From Lactuca virosa (lineage: Eukaryota; Streptophyta; Magnoliopsida; Asterales; Asteraceae), in contig CAKMRJ010002223.1 in NCBI GenBank assembly GCA_928212115.1, forward strand, positions 304,589,167 to 304,653,166: a DNA stretch of 64,000 nucleotides, read 5' to 3'. Of this stretch, positions 10,774 to 22,413 are shown piece after piece. The notes beneath the pieces were generated by a model. It saw only the letters and a program-made list of their open reading frames with translations, was not told the origin of the DNA and made no database searches. The position numbers were made by a program, and so were the translations under genes. Every line of letters starts with the position of its first letter. Positions within the stretch are counted from its first letter, which is position 1.

Positions 10774-11527
10774 CTATTCTTTGATTCTTAAAACATCAAC
10801 ATGTGACCCAGTCACATCATGTAATGAGGATCTCAGAATAGAACTTAACAGAGTTAGATAATGGGCTCTACCTGATGTAGAGTCAAACTTATTGACTTTA
10901 ACATCCTTAGGTAAATTTGGCAGCTTTGCAATCAACGCCCCTTCCTTTGGCAAAATAAACATATGGACCCTTTGGTAATGAGACTATCTCAGACTTAGCC
11001 TTTCTCTTTACCATTTGGTCAACCGGGTTGACTATGGCCAATCCCTTTCCATTGGGAAGAGAATGCTTTTTTTGGATTTTAGTGTCACCATTGTCACTGT
11101 CCATAAAGTTTTTGGGAAGTTGATCTTCTAATCAAATTTGCTTTACTATCGTTCCAAATCATTGCTGATTCAGCAGCACCAAGCAAATAGATATGATCAT
11201 TAAGGTTCATGTCATAGTCTGTTTCATAGTAGTCCCAAAGGAACTCACTATGTGACTTAGAAAGTGATTGAACATCCAACTTTCTCAAGACTTTGACACC
11301 CAACTCTCCCGGCTTGTCAATATGTGACTTCATCTCTAAGATGTGATCACACATAGACCTTGCTTGCCATTAGGGCTTGAGTGACCTTGAACTTGTGGGT
11401 TAGGGAGAATAATTGGAGGAGGTGGAGGAAGAGAAGTATGACTTCCATGAGCCAAACTCGGGAAGTCATATTCATTAGGAAAGCTTGGTTTGGGAAGATC
11501 ATTGTTGTCTAAACCAGACATCAACAA
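10774..11527 (-). pseudogene. gag: Copia gag remnant of D-left
   Basis: Four short overlapping frames read in order on the minus strand carry pieces of a copia gag: EMKSHIDK...GVKVLRKLDVQSL, then HSEFLWDYYE and AESAMIW, then SLPNGKGLAIV, then a decayed zinc-knuckle zone (GPYVYFAKGRG) and LPKDVKVNKFDSTSG. The CX2CX4HX4C nucleic-acid-binding motif is lost. The same four frames, with the same stops and shifts, occur at 27682-28436 in D-right, so the damage is ancestral. Gag would normally form the particle shell; this one cannot be translated as a unit. Confidence 0.65.
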
Positions 11528-11608
11528 TGGGAGAAATTCACGTAAAGTTGATTTAAGTCCTTAATATAACACCCAATATGATATATTAAGGCTAGGACCC
11601 AACAAACT

Positions 11609-11653
11609 ATTTTATAACTTGGAAGAGGGATGCCGTAATCCAAGCTATAAAAT
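11609..11653 (-). repeat. Loop-conserved hairpin, site 2 (D-left)
   Basis: 14-bp arms ATTTTATAACTTGG and CCAAGCTATAAAAT (13 of 14 paired) flank the 17-nt loop AAGAGGGATGCCGTAAT. Confidence 0.85.
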
Positions 11654-11802
11654 ATTTGAAGGTAGGTGAATGACGATTCACCAATTTCCACCAAGATAAA
11701 CGAAATGTATTATTAGGTTTTATTGGTTTTGAAACTCCTAGATTCTTTTGAGATTCATTGAACTTTTCAATGGCATGTTTCAATCTCGAGTGTGCCCTTC
11801 AG

Positions 11803-11835
11803 GTTTTGTGACTGGGATGCCGAGGATCACAAAAC
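11803..11835 (-). repeat. Loop-conserved hairpin, site 1 (D-left)
   Basis: Perfect 9-bp arms GTTTTGTGA and TCACAAAAC flank a 15-nt loop CTGGGATGCCGAGGA, which shares GGGATGCCG with the loops of sites 2-4. Confidence 0.8.
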
Positions 11836-13163
11836 AAGGTGTGAAGTAACCATGCAAATATACTTGGTACCCTTCATATTTACCCCTCAATCGATGTGCC
11901 GGTTAACCACACACGCTCCAACGATACTATGATAAACATTAAGTTACCCTTTGCCTACCTTGTTAAGTCCAGGTTAGTGTGCCGGTTAACCACACACGCT
12001 CCACTAACAGCTTAAACAAAGTGCAAAGTGTAATTTCATGGATTACCACCTTATTCACATTTTCCTAAGTAACTAAGATTGGGAATTTATAATTGTTTAG
12101 TTACTTAGTATTTATCATTATACTTATAATGAAAGGAGAATTATAGTCCTTGTCCTACTTGTTCGGCTAACGACCCTCCACCGGTCAAGGAAGCGGTGAG
12201 TAAGAGTGGACACCCATTAAACTGCCATTTTATAGGCAGTAACCTTATACCCCCCTTATAGACCGGCTTCGTGAATGAGGCCTACTAATGGTAAGACGAC
12301 TTGCTCTTATACATATAATATATTAAACTTTTAATATTATAATAGTATAAGGGTGTATTTTAGACATTTAAAATACTTGGTGGTTTAATCTATTAATTAA
12401 ACTAGACTTTTAATTTAATTAAACTCAAACAATATATTTATGGATTAATAATACTCTTTTAATTAAACGCTTTAATTAACTATTAATAAAGTCCATAAGA
12501 GTTAATTTGAACTATTCAACAAAACATCATAATTCCAATTATTAAACTCAAAATTAAAACCATTTAATTAATTGTTTAAGTTATGAACCCAAGAGTTTTA
12601 GAATTCAATTCTTTTTTTCATAAAAAACTTTTCTCAAATTCCAATACTTGAGGGCAAGTTTTGTAATTCTTGAAAACCTTTGGATTCCATAACTTATGGA
12701 ATTAATGGTGTTTTATGATGAAACTTTCCATGTTCCATAACTTAAGAACTAGTTATGGAATTCTTTAAAACATTAACACCAAATTTTGTAACTCCATAAA
12801 AACTTTGAATCAAATTTTTTTTTTTAAAAAAACTTTCATATCCATAACTTATGGAAGTTTCAAAAACCCTTAAGATCACAACTTAAAAAAACTTTTGAGC
12901 TCCAAAATTTTATGACAAAATATGTAACTTCTTAAAACATTTCGATCAAACTTTTAAAACTAATAAAATAATCATATCATTTTATCTTTTACTAAATTTG
13001 ACATAATTCAACTCATATAACAAATGATTCAAATTTTACAAATAATTCGTTTTTCACAAAACAAGTAATTATCTTAAAATTTGACAAACGTCATGTTTTT
13101 TTTTCCTTTTTTTTCCAACTTGAAAATAAAACATTTGCATCAATATAACAGAAAACAACCCAT

Positions 13164-13177
13164 GGCTCTGATACCAC
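13164..13177 (-). other. Primer-binding site of D-left
   Basis: On the minus strand GTGGTATCAGAGCC directly follows the 5' LTR and is complementary to the 3' end of initiator Met-tRNA, the common plant copia primer. Confidence 0.9.
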
Positions 13178-13929
13178 TGTTGGGTTTTGAGCATTCTAAC
13201 ACTCCTATGGTGTACATGCAACCCTATAAACCTTGGATCTATGTTTTCTCTATTATACATGCAAATATTAACTATTCCAAGGTTTCATCCTAACTAGCAT
13301 ATTATGAAGCACCTATACTACAAAGTTCTAGTTAGATGACATACCTTTTGATGTAGCTTGATGTCTTCAAGCTTTAAGAGCTTAGCCCCAATAGTGTGGA
13401 AGCCTCAAATGGAATCACAAATCACCAAAACACCTTGGAAGAACTTGAGAGAATATGTATGCACACTAAAATCGGCCCACTCTTATTTTCACACACTTGT
13501 GCCAATTTTATGAGCCAAGGACCCCTTTATATATTATGGAGGATTAGGGTTACATCCATGTAAACCCTAATACCCATGACCTTTCATTTACATAGGATCC
13601 ATGGGTTAAAAGCTCCATGGACCATCCATGAAAGCTTAGCCCAACCTAAATGAACTTGGCCCATTCCATATATATAAGAGTCCATATTTAATTAGTTCTT
13701 TTTGATCACTTAATTAATTCTAAATTAATTCTTGATCAATACTAACTAAATAATATGATTCCATATTAATATATTAGAACTTATAGTATATTAATATAAA
13801 TCATAAATATACTATTCTCAAAAGACTATCCATATAAATTGTGCCTGTGAAGTGCAACCCAAATGGACCATGCCGGGTCGGGTGAAGTACATACCAAATA
13901 TAGTTATGGACTTAGACATTAATCCAACA
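13178..13929 (-). repeat. 5' LTR of D-left
   Basis: 752 bp from TGTTGGGTTTTGAGC to AATCCAACA. It differs from the 3' LTR by about seven substitutions or indels that I can see, for example an extra T in GTTCTTTTTGATC. Confidence 0.9.
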
Positions 13930-13934
13930 GTTCT

Positions 13935-14290
13935 CATAGGCACAACTGTGGATATTATCATTTAGGCGCAACTGCCAGGATTATGATGTTCTCTATTAGT
14001 CGTAGCTGCCGATATTATCCTTTAGGCGCAACTGTCAAGATTATGACGTTCTCTATTAGGCGCAACTGCCGATATTATCGTTTAGGCGCAACTGTCACGA
14101 TTATGACGTTCTCTATTAGGCGTAACTACCGATATTATCCTTTAGGCGCAGCTGCAAGGATTATGATGTTCTCTATTAGGCGCAGCTGCCGATATTATCC
14201 TTTAGGCGCAGCTGCCAGAATTATGATGTTCTCTATTAGGAGCAGCTGCCGATATTATCCTTTAAGCGCAGCTGCTAAGATGTTTAGAGT
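13935..14290 (-). repeat. 60-bp tandem repeat in left A LTR
   Basis: About six copies of a roughly 60-bp unit, each made of two half-units beginning TTAGGCGCAACTGCC (or GCAGCTGCC) and followed by GATATTATC or ATTATGATGTTCTC. Two more half-units lie at 6260-6356, left of D-left, which landed inside the array. The 121-codon ORF over it (13983-14348) is a product of the periodicity and not a gene. The right A LTR carries the same array at 47940-48340. Confidence 0.85.
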
Positions 14291-15199
14291 ACATCGTAGT
14301 TCAAAAACATCTACAGGTTGTGGCGCAACTGCCAATGTTCATCTATAATGCACTAAGTCCATAGCTTCCAATGTTCATCTATATCAGCTTTCATCCCTCA
14401 TCATTCATCTACCCATCTTTACCCAATATTTTTTATAGGTATAAAATACATATATAGTTTACATCAAATAAAACATGTATATTCGGTTCATCTAACATAG
14501 ATATCAAGAACACAGATAATATGCCCACATAACACGTAATTTATATTAAATACTTCATATCTATGTGTAAGATGAAAGTAACTATGCACTCACTTGTTAA
14601 AGTCATGATTCCAAACTCGGACAGTGCTTCGCTTCTAACAATTCTATTTTCCTTCGATGAAACCTAGTCTCATTACCGCTAGATTTTAGTCTAATACTTA
14701 TAGCGACTATTTACGAGCGATATTGTTTTATAAGTGTTAAACAATACTTTTCAACCACTATGTACACACAGGGGCCAGACATGAAACACCGGAGGGCAGG
14801 ACCATTTTGACATTATAGCACTTCTGAAATCCAATAACCCTATGCGGCCCTTCAAATCAGATTCTCCGTACCGCGAGTAGTTAAAAGATATTATAATAAC
14901 ACTTTTTATATTATATTTTATAATATATATCGTTTATAAGTTCATAATAATGATAATAAACTTAAAACATAAGCTATACTTAAAGTATGGTAATCATAAC
15001 TCACTTACTAGGAGCTTTGGCTAGGAACCGGGCTCTGCGGGGGCAGAACTTCCGAGCCGAAAGCTCTTCTTCTCGGAGCCTTCTGGTGCTCCGAGACTCG
15101 CCTCTAACACTTAGGAAGTGCTAGGGAAAAACCTTGAGGGTTTGGGGGTGTTTGAGAGAGAAGTGGTGAGAATGGTGTGAGAAATGAAGTGATTTGCGC

Positions 15200-16113
15200 T
15201 AGGGGTGTTCAAAACCGGATATCCGAAAATTCGGATAGTGGATTTTAGCTATCCGAATCCGTATCTGAAATTTCGGATATCCGAAATTTCGGATACAGAT
15301 TCGGATATTAGAAACGGATATCCGAAATTTATTATTTCTAATATTAATAACCAAGTAAATGTAAACTCAATTAGATTAAACATACAAAACTTTGAAAAAC
15401 ATGCAATATATATAACTTATAACTCGGTTAGCATATAATAAGAAAATTTTTCATATGGTAAATAATTTCAATTCATCCTTCGTAAAGCAGCAACTGCATC
15501 GTTTTGTTACTTTTCTAGCAATATATCTCAATAATTGTTACTTTTCTAGCAATATATCTCAATAATTAATTTACATAACAAGAAAATGTAGCTTGTCCAT
15601 ACATGCATGATACATTCATATATATTCATCACAAACTCAATTATTAAGTTAAAAGCTCTATTTACTCATCTTATTATAGACAATATTAGTGATTAAATAT
15701 AATAAGTTAAATGTACGAAAGAAATATATATGACTACATCCAACAAGACTTCATAAACACCTACAAATGTATTCGATTAACGACTAATAATGAATTAGCA
15801 TGATTTCATACTTTAAATTGCTAATTAGCATGATTTACTCAATTATAACTTTGTATTTTTTTTTTAATTTCAATTAAAGAAACGGAATACAAATATAAAT
15901 AATTTAAAATATATATCAAATATTTCGGATATCGGATATCCGAAATATCCGAAAATTTTGAAATTCATTATCCGTATCCGAATCCGAAAAAACGGATATC
16001 CGAAAATCGGATATCCGAAATTCCGGATATCCAAACTTTCGGATATTTTCGGATCGGATTTTCGGATAATTTCAGATCGGACGTTCGGATACAGATATTT
16101 TTGAATACCCCAA
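15200..16113. mobile_element. hAT-like non-autonomous DNA transposon (914 bp)
   Basis: The ends are TAGGGGTGTTCAAAA and, on the other strand, TTGGGGTATTCAAAA (13 of 15 match). The 8-bp flanks are ATTTGCGC and ATTTGCTC, and the other A LTR has one uninterrupted ATTTGCGC at 49253-49260, which is the empty site. An 8-bp TSD and these ends fit the hAT superfamily. No transposase is encoded. About 130 bp at the left end and 200 bp at the right end are packed with GGATATCCG, TATCCGAAA and TTTCGGAT palindromes, likely transposase-binding arrays; the middle is AT-rich. Confidence 0.85.
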
Positions 16114-16954
16114 ATTTGCTCCTCTATTTATAGGCTATGTTCAGTGTGAACGTGGGACGTTCCCTTGATGAACGATGAGCGTTCCCATGCCATGTGTCAC
16201 CATCTGGTGGTAAGCCGTGGGGAGGAAGCAGTGGCTCAGATCGTGCCACGTGTCGCTCACAGATTATTACAAAAACTAATTATCTTCTAAAATCCATAAC
16301 TTTTGCATACGAGCTCCGTTTTTGACGTTGTTTATATCCACGCGTAGGTATCGACGGTATCTACAAATTTCGTTTAGACTCCGTCGGCTAATTTTGAATT
16401 TCTTTTTAAAGTTGTATTTTAACAGACTTAGACAGTTAAAATTCGTTAAAAATTCATAACTTTTTCATCCGACGTCCATTTTCGACTGTCTTTATATCGT
16501 TGAGCACCTATTAATGAGATCTTCAATTCTCATTTAGGTTATGTCGACTAAAAATGGATCGATCTAAAATTCAATTTCCAGGCTGTGCATTGCTATACTA
16601 AATCTTAGAAAAATCATAACTTCATCAAACGAAGTCAGATTTGGACGTTTTTTTTATACGCTCTCGGTTTAACATATACTACGACTTTCGTTTAGATCGC
16701 TAAGGCTAAAAAGTATTTTATCGTAAACTCACTTTTTACGATTCCCGGTGTCGTGCTGGTTTTGTCATAAAACTTCGACATGTCATAACTTCTTCGTTAT
16801 AACTCGGATTTCAGCGTTCTTTATATGTACGAAACCCTTGTGACATATACTATAACTTAGTTAACATTATTTATTCTAAATAATCTTCAATCAAAAAGTC
16901 AGTTTTGACGCTTATTGTCTCTAAATTGACTAGCCCGAATCTGCGGGTGTTACA

Positions 16955-17965
16955 GACACCCTCAACAATACGAAATCTCCCACCTGAAGCTAGAGATCCG
17001 ATCGACGTCAGTCGTCATAGATTTTCTAACGAATTTGCACGACTCACAACCTGTCGCGCACCTGCTGAATCAACTCAGTGGTCTTATGCACCACTTCGGT
17101 GGTTCCCATGACTCAATGACCAACCTCCCCCCAACAAACCGGAGTCCTACACCTCCTTCCTTATAGCATCTCGAATGGATGTCGGTCAATACTAGCATGA
17201 TAACTGTTGTTGTAGGAGAACTATGCTAGTGGGAGGTAAGTATCCCAACTCCCTTCAAAGTCTAGAAGGCAGGCCCGAAGCATATCCTCGAGCTTCTGGA
17301 TCGTCCGCTTGCTCTGCCCATCGGTCTGGGGGTGGTAAGTTGTACTGAAGTGCAGCTGAGTGCCTAACTCCTCATAAAACTTCTTCCAAAACCTGGAGGT
17401 GAACCGAACATCGTGGTCCGAGACCACAGATACCGACACTCTGTGCCTGACTACCACCTCCCGGACATAGATATCCACTAATTTATCGGCGGATATACTC
17501 TCAGCAATCAGAATAAAGTGAGAAATCTTGGTCAGCCTGTCCACAATAACAAAAATAGAATCCACACCTCGCGCCGTCCTGGGTAACGGCTGGACCTTGC
17601 CGTGAGTCCTCTGATGCTCGGCTTTGACCTTCCTACGGGTCAAACACCGCTCAACAAACCAAGCAACTTCCCTCTTCATGCAGGGCCACCAATAGCTCAA
17701 TCTCAGGTCTCGATACATCTTCTTGGCCCCTGGATGAATAGAAAACTTGGACTTATGAGCCTCCTCTAAAATCTTCTGCCTCACCCCAACAAATATCGGA
17801 ACCCAAAACCTACCACACTGAGTCATAATCCCCGACTGTCTTTGAAAAATAACAGAATCTGCCCCTAATCCGCCTTGTCTTTCAATTTGCTTTTTTTAAT
17901 CCTTCTACTTGAGCCTCCTTAATCATATTCATCAATGGTGAGGTAACCTTCATCCTCAAACAAGT
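16955..17965 (-). pseudogene. Integrase pseudogene beside left A LTR
   Basis: On the minus strand this reads as gypsy integrase: zinc-binding N-terminus (EEAHKSKFSIHPGAKKMYR, ERCLTRR), core with VDRLTKISHF (first Asp), SVVSDHDVRFTSRFW (second Asp) and YHPQTDGQSKRTIQ, where the catalytic Glu of QSERTIQ is now Lys. A roughly 70-bp segment between the zinc finger and the core is missing compared with the copy at 50096, and there are stops near 17000-17220. It ends toward the LTR with GDFVLLRV, exactly where B's chromodomain piece begins at 5758. By eye it is about 90 percent or more identical to 50096-51010. Confidence 0.8.
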
Positions 17966-18046
17966 ATCTCAGATCGGAGTACACGCCGCCTTACAAATCA
18001 AAGCATCGGCCACCACATTGGCATTCCCGGGGTGGTACTTGAGGTA
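17966..18046 (-). pseudogene. RNase H 3' remnant
   Basis: A short stretch reads YHPGNANVVADALICKAA, the end of gypsy RNase H where it joins integrase. Upstream RNase H, RT, protease and gag are missing; the sequence passes directly into leader-like DNA. This deletion, or recombination junction, lies near 18046-18220. Confidence 0.7.
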
Positions 18047-19046
18047 ACCGTCATCCTCAAACAAATATCTCTTAACCATGTAACATAATCGTCTTAGTCG
18101 GACTCGATTTAATATGACCACTAAGCACGGAATAACAATCATCTTCTTAGTCATTACCGAAACAATGGTAATGACATACTTGAACAGAATAGAATCAATT
18201 ACTAGCTTCTTGGTAATCTTGTGACTTTCCCTGATACAAGTGCGAGTCACGTGCTTCCGGTAGTATAGGCCTTTACTACCTTTCACACCTACTCATACTC
18301 GTCCCAAGTATTGTCTCTCAGTTCTCCAAGTTATTATCACAAAAACAATTTTAACACATACAATGTGTGCAAACAATCATATAATTTTCCCTAGACTCTA
18401 CTAGGACTTCTTCCATGCGTATCTTCAATCATTAATTCTGCTTCAACTCGGTTGGTGGTCGAAACACCAGCCGATGGGACAACTTCATGGATTATACCAA
18501 AAATTCTTTCTTTCTACCAATCGAAAGTGTACTTCTCCAGTACTAGACATATTATCTATTTAGACGTATTCTAAAGGCAAGATACATCTCTTATGGTATC
18601 TTTCGATAGGTATCATTCACTATCATCGACTTTCTTATTTCCTCTATTTGCTTAGTCTGATACGAGTCCTTATCATGACGTTCCATACACCGTAATAGTT
18701 GTTCAAGACGACATAGAGAAGGTTTGGACGCGTAATCCTCCTTATTACTCCGAAAAGTCATATGCCAGTTCTAATACCGTAAATAAACCTTTAGAAATCT
18801 GAACACATAAAGTTTCCAGATCCGGTCGGCAACAGACCATAGATCCGATCAAATAATGGCATCATAAAGCATCACAAATTATTTAGCACATAAAAGCATC
18901 TTAGGCATCTTCCCTAAATAAGATAGTGCTTGTGTCTATTCAGGTGTACTACCTAAAATATATTAGACACACTCCTCACGGTCATCACTTAGCATTCTAA
19001 GTTTAAGTCTAGAAATCCTACAAATTCCTAGTTCGCTTAAACAAAT
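18047..19046 (-). other. Gypsy 5' leader next to right A LTR
   Basis: Noncoding. The part 18235-18340 (TACTACCTTTCACACCTACTCAT) resembles C's leader at 58400-58450, which supports calling it a retrotransposon leader. No gene was recognised in the remaining 700 bp. Confidence 0.55.
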
Positions 19047-19060
19047 GCTCTGATACCAAC
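19047..19060 (-). other. Primer-binding site beside right A LTR
   Basis: GTTGGTATCAGAGC on the minus strand directly abuts the LTR at 19061 and matches initiator Met-tRNA. It shows that the right A LTR is the 5' LTR of a minus-strand element. Confidence 0.85.
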
Positions 19061-19259
19061 TGTGACATCCCCAAATTCACAGTCATTTTAAAAAATTTTA
19101 TTTATGCTTATTTGAAAATCAGAGTATCATTTTTAAAGAATAATATTGTGGAATTTGTTCCCAGAAAAACATGATAAATATATTATCAAAGCATTTTCGA
19201 AGAAATGTATTTTGTTTATATTAAAACTGTAACATTACGTTTAAAAATGAAATAAATAA

Positions 19260-19350
19260 AATTAAATAAGTAAATAAATAAATAAGGATAATAATAATAA
19301 TAATAATAATAAAGAAATAAATAAATAAAAATAAATAAATAAATAATAAG
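19260..19350 (+). repeat. AAT/AAAT microsatellite in LTR F
   Basis: Runs of AATAATAATAAT and AAATAAATAAAT near the 5' end of the LTR. LTR P has a shorter AAATAAATAAAT run at the matching place (998-1010). Confidence 0.9.
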
Positions 19351-19867
19351 TCCTAAAACCTTGAGATGTATTTTATAATTTATTTTATTTTAACAATAAA
19401 TTCGGAGTAATTTATCAGTGTTAGCGATAAGGAGTTAAATGATATAAATTCCAGAATTTGGGGTATATATTGAAACATTAGGACTTAAAATGTAAAGAAA
19501 TTCGCAAGCAAGGGCTGTTTGGCAACTATTGGATTTAAATTGAATAGATTTTTGGAAGCAGGGGCTAAAGAGTAAAATATGGACTTGGATTGAAAATAAT
19601 AAAGGGGGAGGGGCCGAAAGTGTCAAAAACGGTATGAAGTTTGAGTTGATACGAGTTAAAACCAGTCACCCTACTCTTGATTTTCATGTAAACCCTAACC
19701 CTACTACACTCTTACAGCCGCCACCCATATACCTCCTCACCTCCAACCGCCGTCGCCACCTCCGTTCCTTGCTGCACCGAACCGCCGAGCATCGCAGCTG
19801 CCTTCCCTTCCGGTGAGAGCGAGTTTGACGACCGTGATTGCTGAGTGTGTCTGCTGCCACCCTTCCT

Positions 19868-20350
19868 CCACCTTCTTCTTCTTCTTCTTCTTCTTCTTCT
19901 TTTCTATCGCCGTCCGCAGCCGCAACATGGCAGTTTCTGGTGTTACTCCGGCTGTCCCTCATTCTCATCTTGTTCCGCAACAGCTAGCCGACGTCGCCGC
20001 TCGTACTACCTCCTTTCAACTGCTCTGATCGATGTTCACCACCTTGAGGAGGGACCTGCTGTGTGTGCATTTGGGTGTGTGTTCGCGTGTATGTGTGTTT
20101 TGCAGCGGTTGTTGACATGTGTGTGTGTGTGTTTGTTGGCCAAAAACCAAAGAGAAACCACCATGGCGGCCAACCATGGTGGTTGCCGCATGCTGCCTTC
20201 TTCTACCGCCACCAGCCACTGTGAGAGGTGGCTGTGTGTGTTTGTGATATGGTGTTTGTGTGTGTGTGTGTGTTTTAATGGTATGGGGCTGTATGAACAT
20301 TTTTTGGCCAGAGAACTGAAGAAAAACCCACCACCACCACCGTAAGGTGG
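19868..20350 (+). repeat. CTT, GT and CCACC/GGTGG repeats in LTR F
   Basis: A CTT run (about 19871-19900), GT runs (20118-20132, 20255-20272) and palindromic CCACCATGG...CCATGGTGG and CCACCACCACC...GGTGGTGG blocks. The open frames of 98-166 codons across it are low-complexity artefacts. Confidence 0.8.
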
Positions 20351-20631
20351 TGGTTGCCACCTCATGCCGCCGTTCTGCCACCACCAGCCGCCACCTTGGG
20401 TGGCTGTATGCTTATGTGTGTGTTTGGACCTAAAAACTTATAACTCCTGCCATAACAATGGTGGTTGCTGCCTCCTGCCGCCATGGACCACTGACGACCA
20501 CCACTGCCCGAGGTGGCAGTGGGTGGTGCCCGATTTATTAAATATATATTTATTAAATTAACTAATCATCTAACTTTAGGAGTTGGAAACCCTAATTGGG
20601 GTTTATAAAACCCTAATGTCAAGAAACCATA

Positions 20632-22413
20632 TGTAACATCCCAAAAATACGACTCAAAAATTTCATTTTTAAGTTTACCAAATCACAAACATAAAACATA
20701 ATTGATTCCAAAATCACGAAAACACAAAATAGTTATAGTGTATAATCAAGACACCTCGTGGGAAAAACATTATCAGAGCATAAGTCCCAAAATCTCTATT
20801 GCGGAAAATCATAGTGTGATGCGACGCGATCAAGCCGGCCCCTTCCCCTTTGAGTTGGAAATACCTGAAACACAAACTAAAACAGTAAGCACAAAGCTTA
20901 GTGAGTTTCCCCACCATACCACATACCAATAATAAACATACTGCCAAGCATATCCGGGTGCCGGCCTACCCCTTCGGTATATTTCAACCGGATACTATTG
21001 CGCATATCTGGGTACTCGGCCTGCCCCCTTCGGTCTATTTCAACCGGATAATGTCGAGCATATCTGGGTGCTAGACCTGCCCCTTCATTCTATTCCAACC
21101 GGATACCGGGTCTATTTCAACCCAACTACTACTATATAATAACACATATAAATCACATGATCATCAAGCAATGTGTGAACAATGATAATTATCACGCAGA
21201 CAACCATCATATTATATAATGAACGAAGGGTCGGCCTTGGTGCCTTCGACCCGTAACATTCACAAAGTGAGACTCACCTCAACTGCAAATGTCAAATCCT
21301 ACTCGTTGGACGACTCAAAACTCCTCTCCGTGTCCCCAAGGCCCAAAACCTGATTCATGACATAAGGCAAAGGTTCTCTAATCTTTTCCCTATTGGGCCT
21401 CTTCCTCCCAAGGCCCAATTTTCAAATTAAAATGTCCAAGTCCATCCAACTAAGCTTTAAGGTCCAATAAGGCCCAATACCATAAATCCTAGGCCAAGGC
21501 CCAGAGGCCTTAATCCACAGGTGGACTTGAGGCCCAACAATTCCAGGCCCAAAAACCACATTTGACCCACTACACGCGTACGAGCGGCGTACTTGGCACG
21601 TATGCGCAGCGTACCAGGGGTACACCCAGCGTACTAGCCAGCCACCTTAGAAGCTTCATTGTGACTTAATCAGTTAAGCCTAACGCCCAGAACATATATC
21701 CAGGCCCTTAAAGATGTCCTAAACCATAAAGTTATAAACTTTATGTTGTTGCATGCATGGATGGGGATTAATACATGATTTAAGTCCATAAACACACTTT
21801 GTGGCCATCTACACTTGCATGGTTAAGGCTAAACCATCAAGGCTCGATTTTTATGGCTCCAAACACTTCCAAGAGCCTAAAAGGACAGCTCATATGGACT
21901 GGAACTTCTAAAACTCAAGAAACCTCAAATATGGAGCCAAAATGCAACATAAAACACCCCAAAACTAGATCTAAGCATGCAATGGTCAAAGTTAAAGCTT
22001 TATACCTCAAATGAGTCAGAAATGATGCCAAACTTCTGGATCTACAAGCTCTCTTCACGTACTTACATCTTCTTCAAAATCACCAAATATCACCAAAAAT
22101 GCTCAAGATTAGCTCAAAATGCATGCAAGAGGCTTAGGGTTCGAGTTTAACACTTTAGGGACAGTAGAGGCTGAGAGAATGAAGGTTGGGACAAACTTAA
22201 GGTGTTTATATAAGGTGCAAACCAAAAATTTAGGGTTTGCATCTGGCCAGCTTACTCCCAGGGTACGCATGGGTACGCCCAGCGTACGCAGGGGCTTCCC
22301 CCGCTTTGCGCCTCACCTTTGTACGTCGTGAGCGTACGACCCTCCTATTCTCATAATATTGTCATTATTTTTATTATTTGATTAAGAGAATACCTGGAAA
22401 TTCGGGCATTACA
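20632..22413 (-). mobile_element. LTR H (1.78 kb) inside F, no clear TSD
   Basis: TGTAACATCCCAAAAATAC at 20632 to GGGCATTACA at 22413, related to LTR B. In minus-strand sense it has palindrome clusters (22261-22340, 21571-21635), GGCCCAA motifs (21340-21560), box 1 (21228-21252), a repeat array (20945-21125) and box 2 (20862-20912). Flanking pentamers CCATA and TTCTA do not match, unlike nearly every other insertion here. Confidence 0.8.
20945..21125 (-). repeat. Tandem repeat in LTR H
   Basis: Four copies of a 50-60-bp unit containing GCATATCTGGGTGC, GGCCTGCCCC and CTATTTCAACCGGATA. It lies between boxes 2 and 1, as in sibling LTRs. Confidence 0.8.

Larger units (their letters stand above)
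11528..13163 (-). other. 5' leader of D-left
   Basis: Noncoding stretch between the primer site and gag. It holds two loop-conserved hairpins (11609-11653 and 11803-11835), a 26-bp direct repeat with core TGTGCCGGTTAACCACACAC (11895-11920 and 11978-12003), and an AT-rich tract of short repeated phrases such as CCATAACTTATGGAA (12580-13140). D-right shares this organisation. A packaging or dimerisation role for the leader repeats is only a guess. Confidence 0.6.
6357..13929 (-). mobile_element. D-left: non-autonomous copia-derived LTR retrotransposon
   Basis: A complete 7.6-kb insertion with two roughly 750-bp LTRs (TGTTGGGTTTTGAGC...TTAATCCAACA), a tRNA-Met primer site, a polypurine tract and a perfect TSD GTTCT (6352-6356 and 13930-13934). 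By eye the two LTRs differ at about seven positions, so it is young. The internal 6.07 kb contains only ruined gag and pol. The sibling D-right at 25317-32831 has the same broken ORFs, so this damaged form was itself transposed, presumably using proteins from an intact relative. It lies inside the repeat array of the left A LTR. Confidence 0.9.
5759..16954 (-). mobile_element. Left family-A LTR, interrupted by D-left and a hAT-like element
   Basis: The LTR opens TGTGGCATCCCCAAATTC at 5759 and ends GGGTGTTACA at 16954. Subtracting D-left (6357-13929 plus TSD) and the hAT-like element leaves about 2.7 kb, close to the other A LTR. Flanking pentamers are GACAC on both sides (5754-5758 and 16955-16959), and B's integrase reading frame is continuous across them, so this LTR was inserted into that gene. 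Contents: a 60-bp repeat array (6260-6356 plus 13935-14290), and 14340-15190 and 16120-16950, which are AT-rich with no gene. Orientation is - because the adjacent internal DNA is read on that strand. Confidence 0.82.

Noticed and set aside
13983..14348. 121-codon ORF rich in RRSCRYYPLGAA repeats
   Set aside because: Product of the 60-bp repeat in the A LTR, not a gene.
19845..20384. ORFs of 98-166 codons on both strands with Cys-, His- or Pro-rich peptides
   Set aside because: Low-complexity CTT, GT and CCACC/GGTGG tracts in LTR F; no conserved domain and no codon structure.
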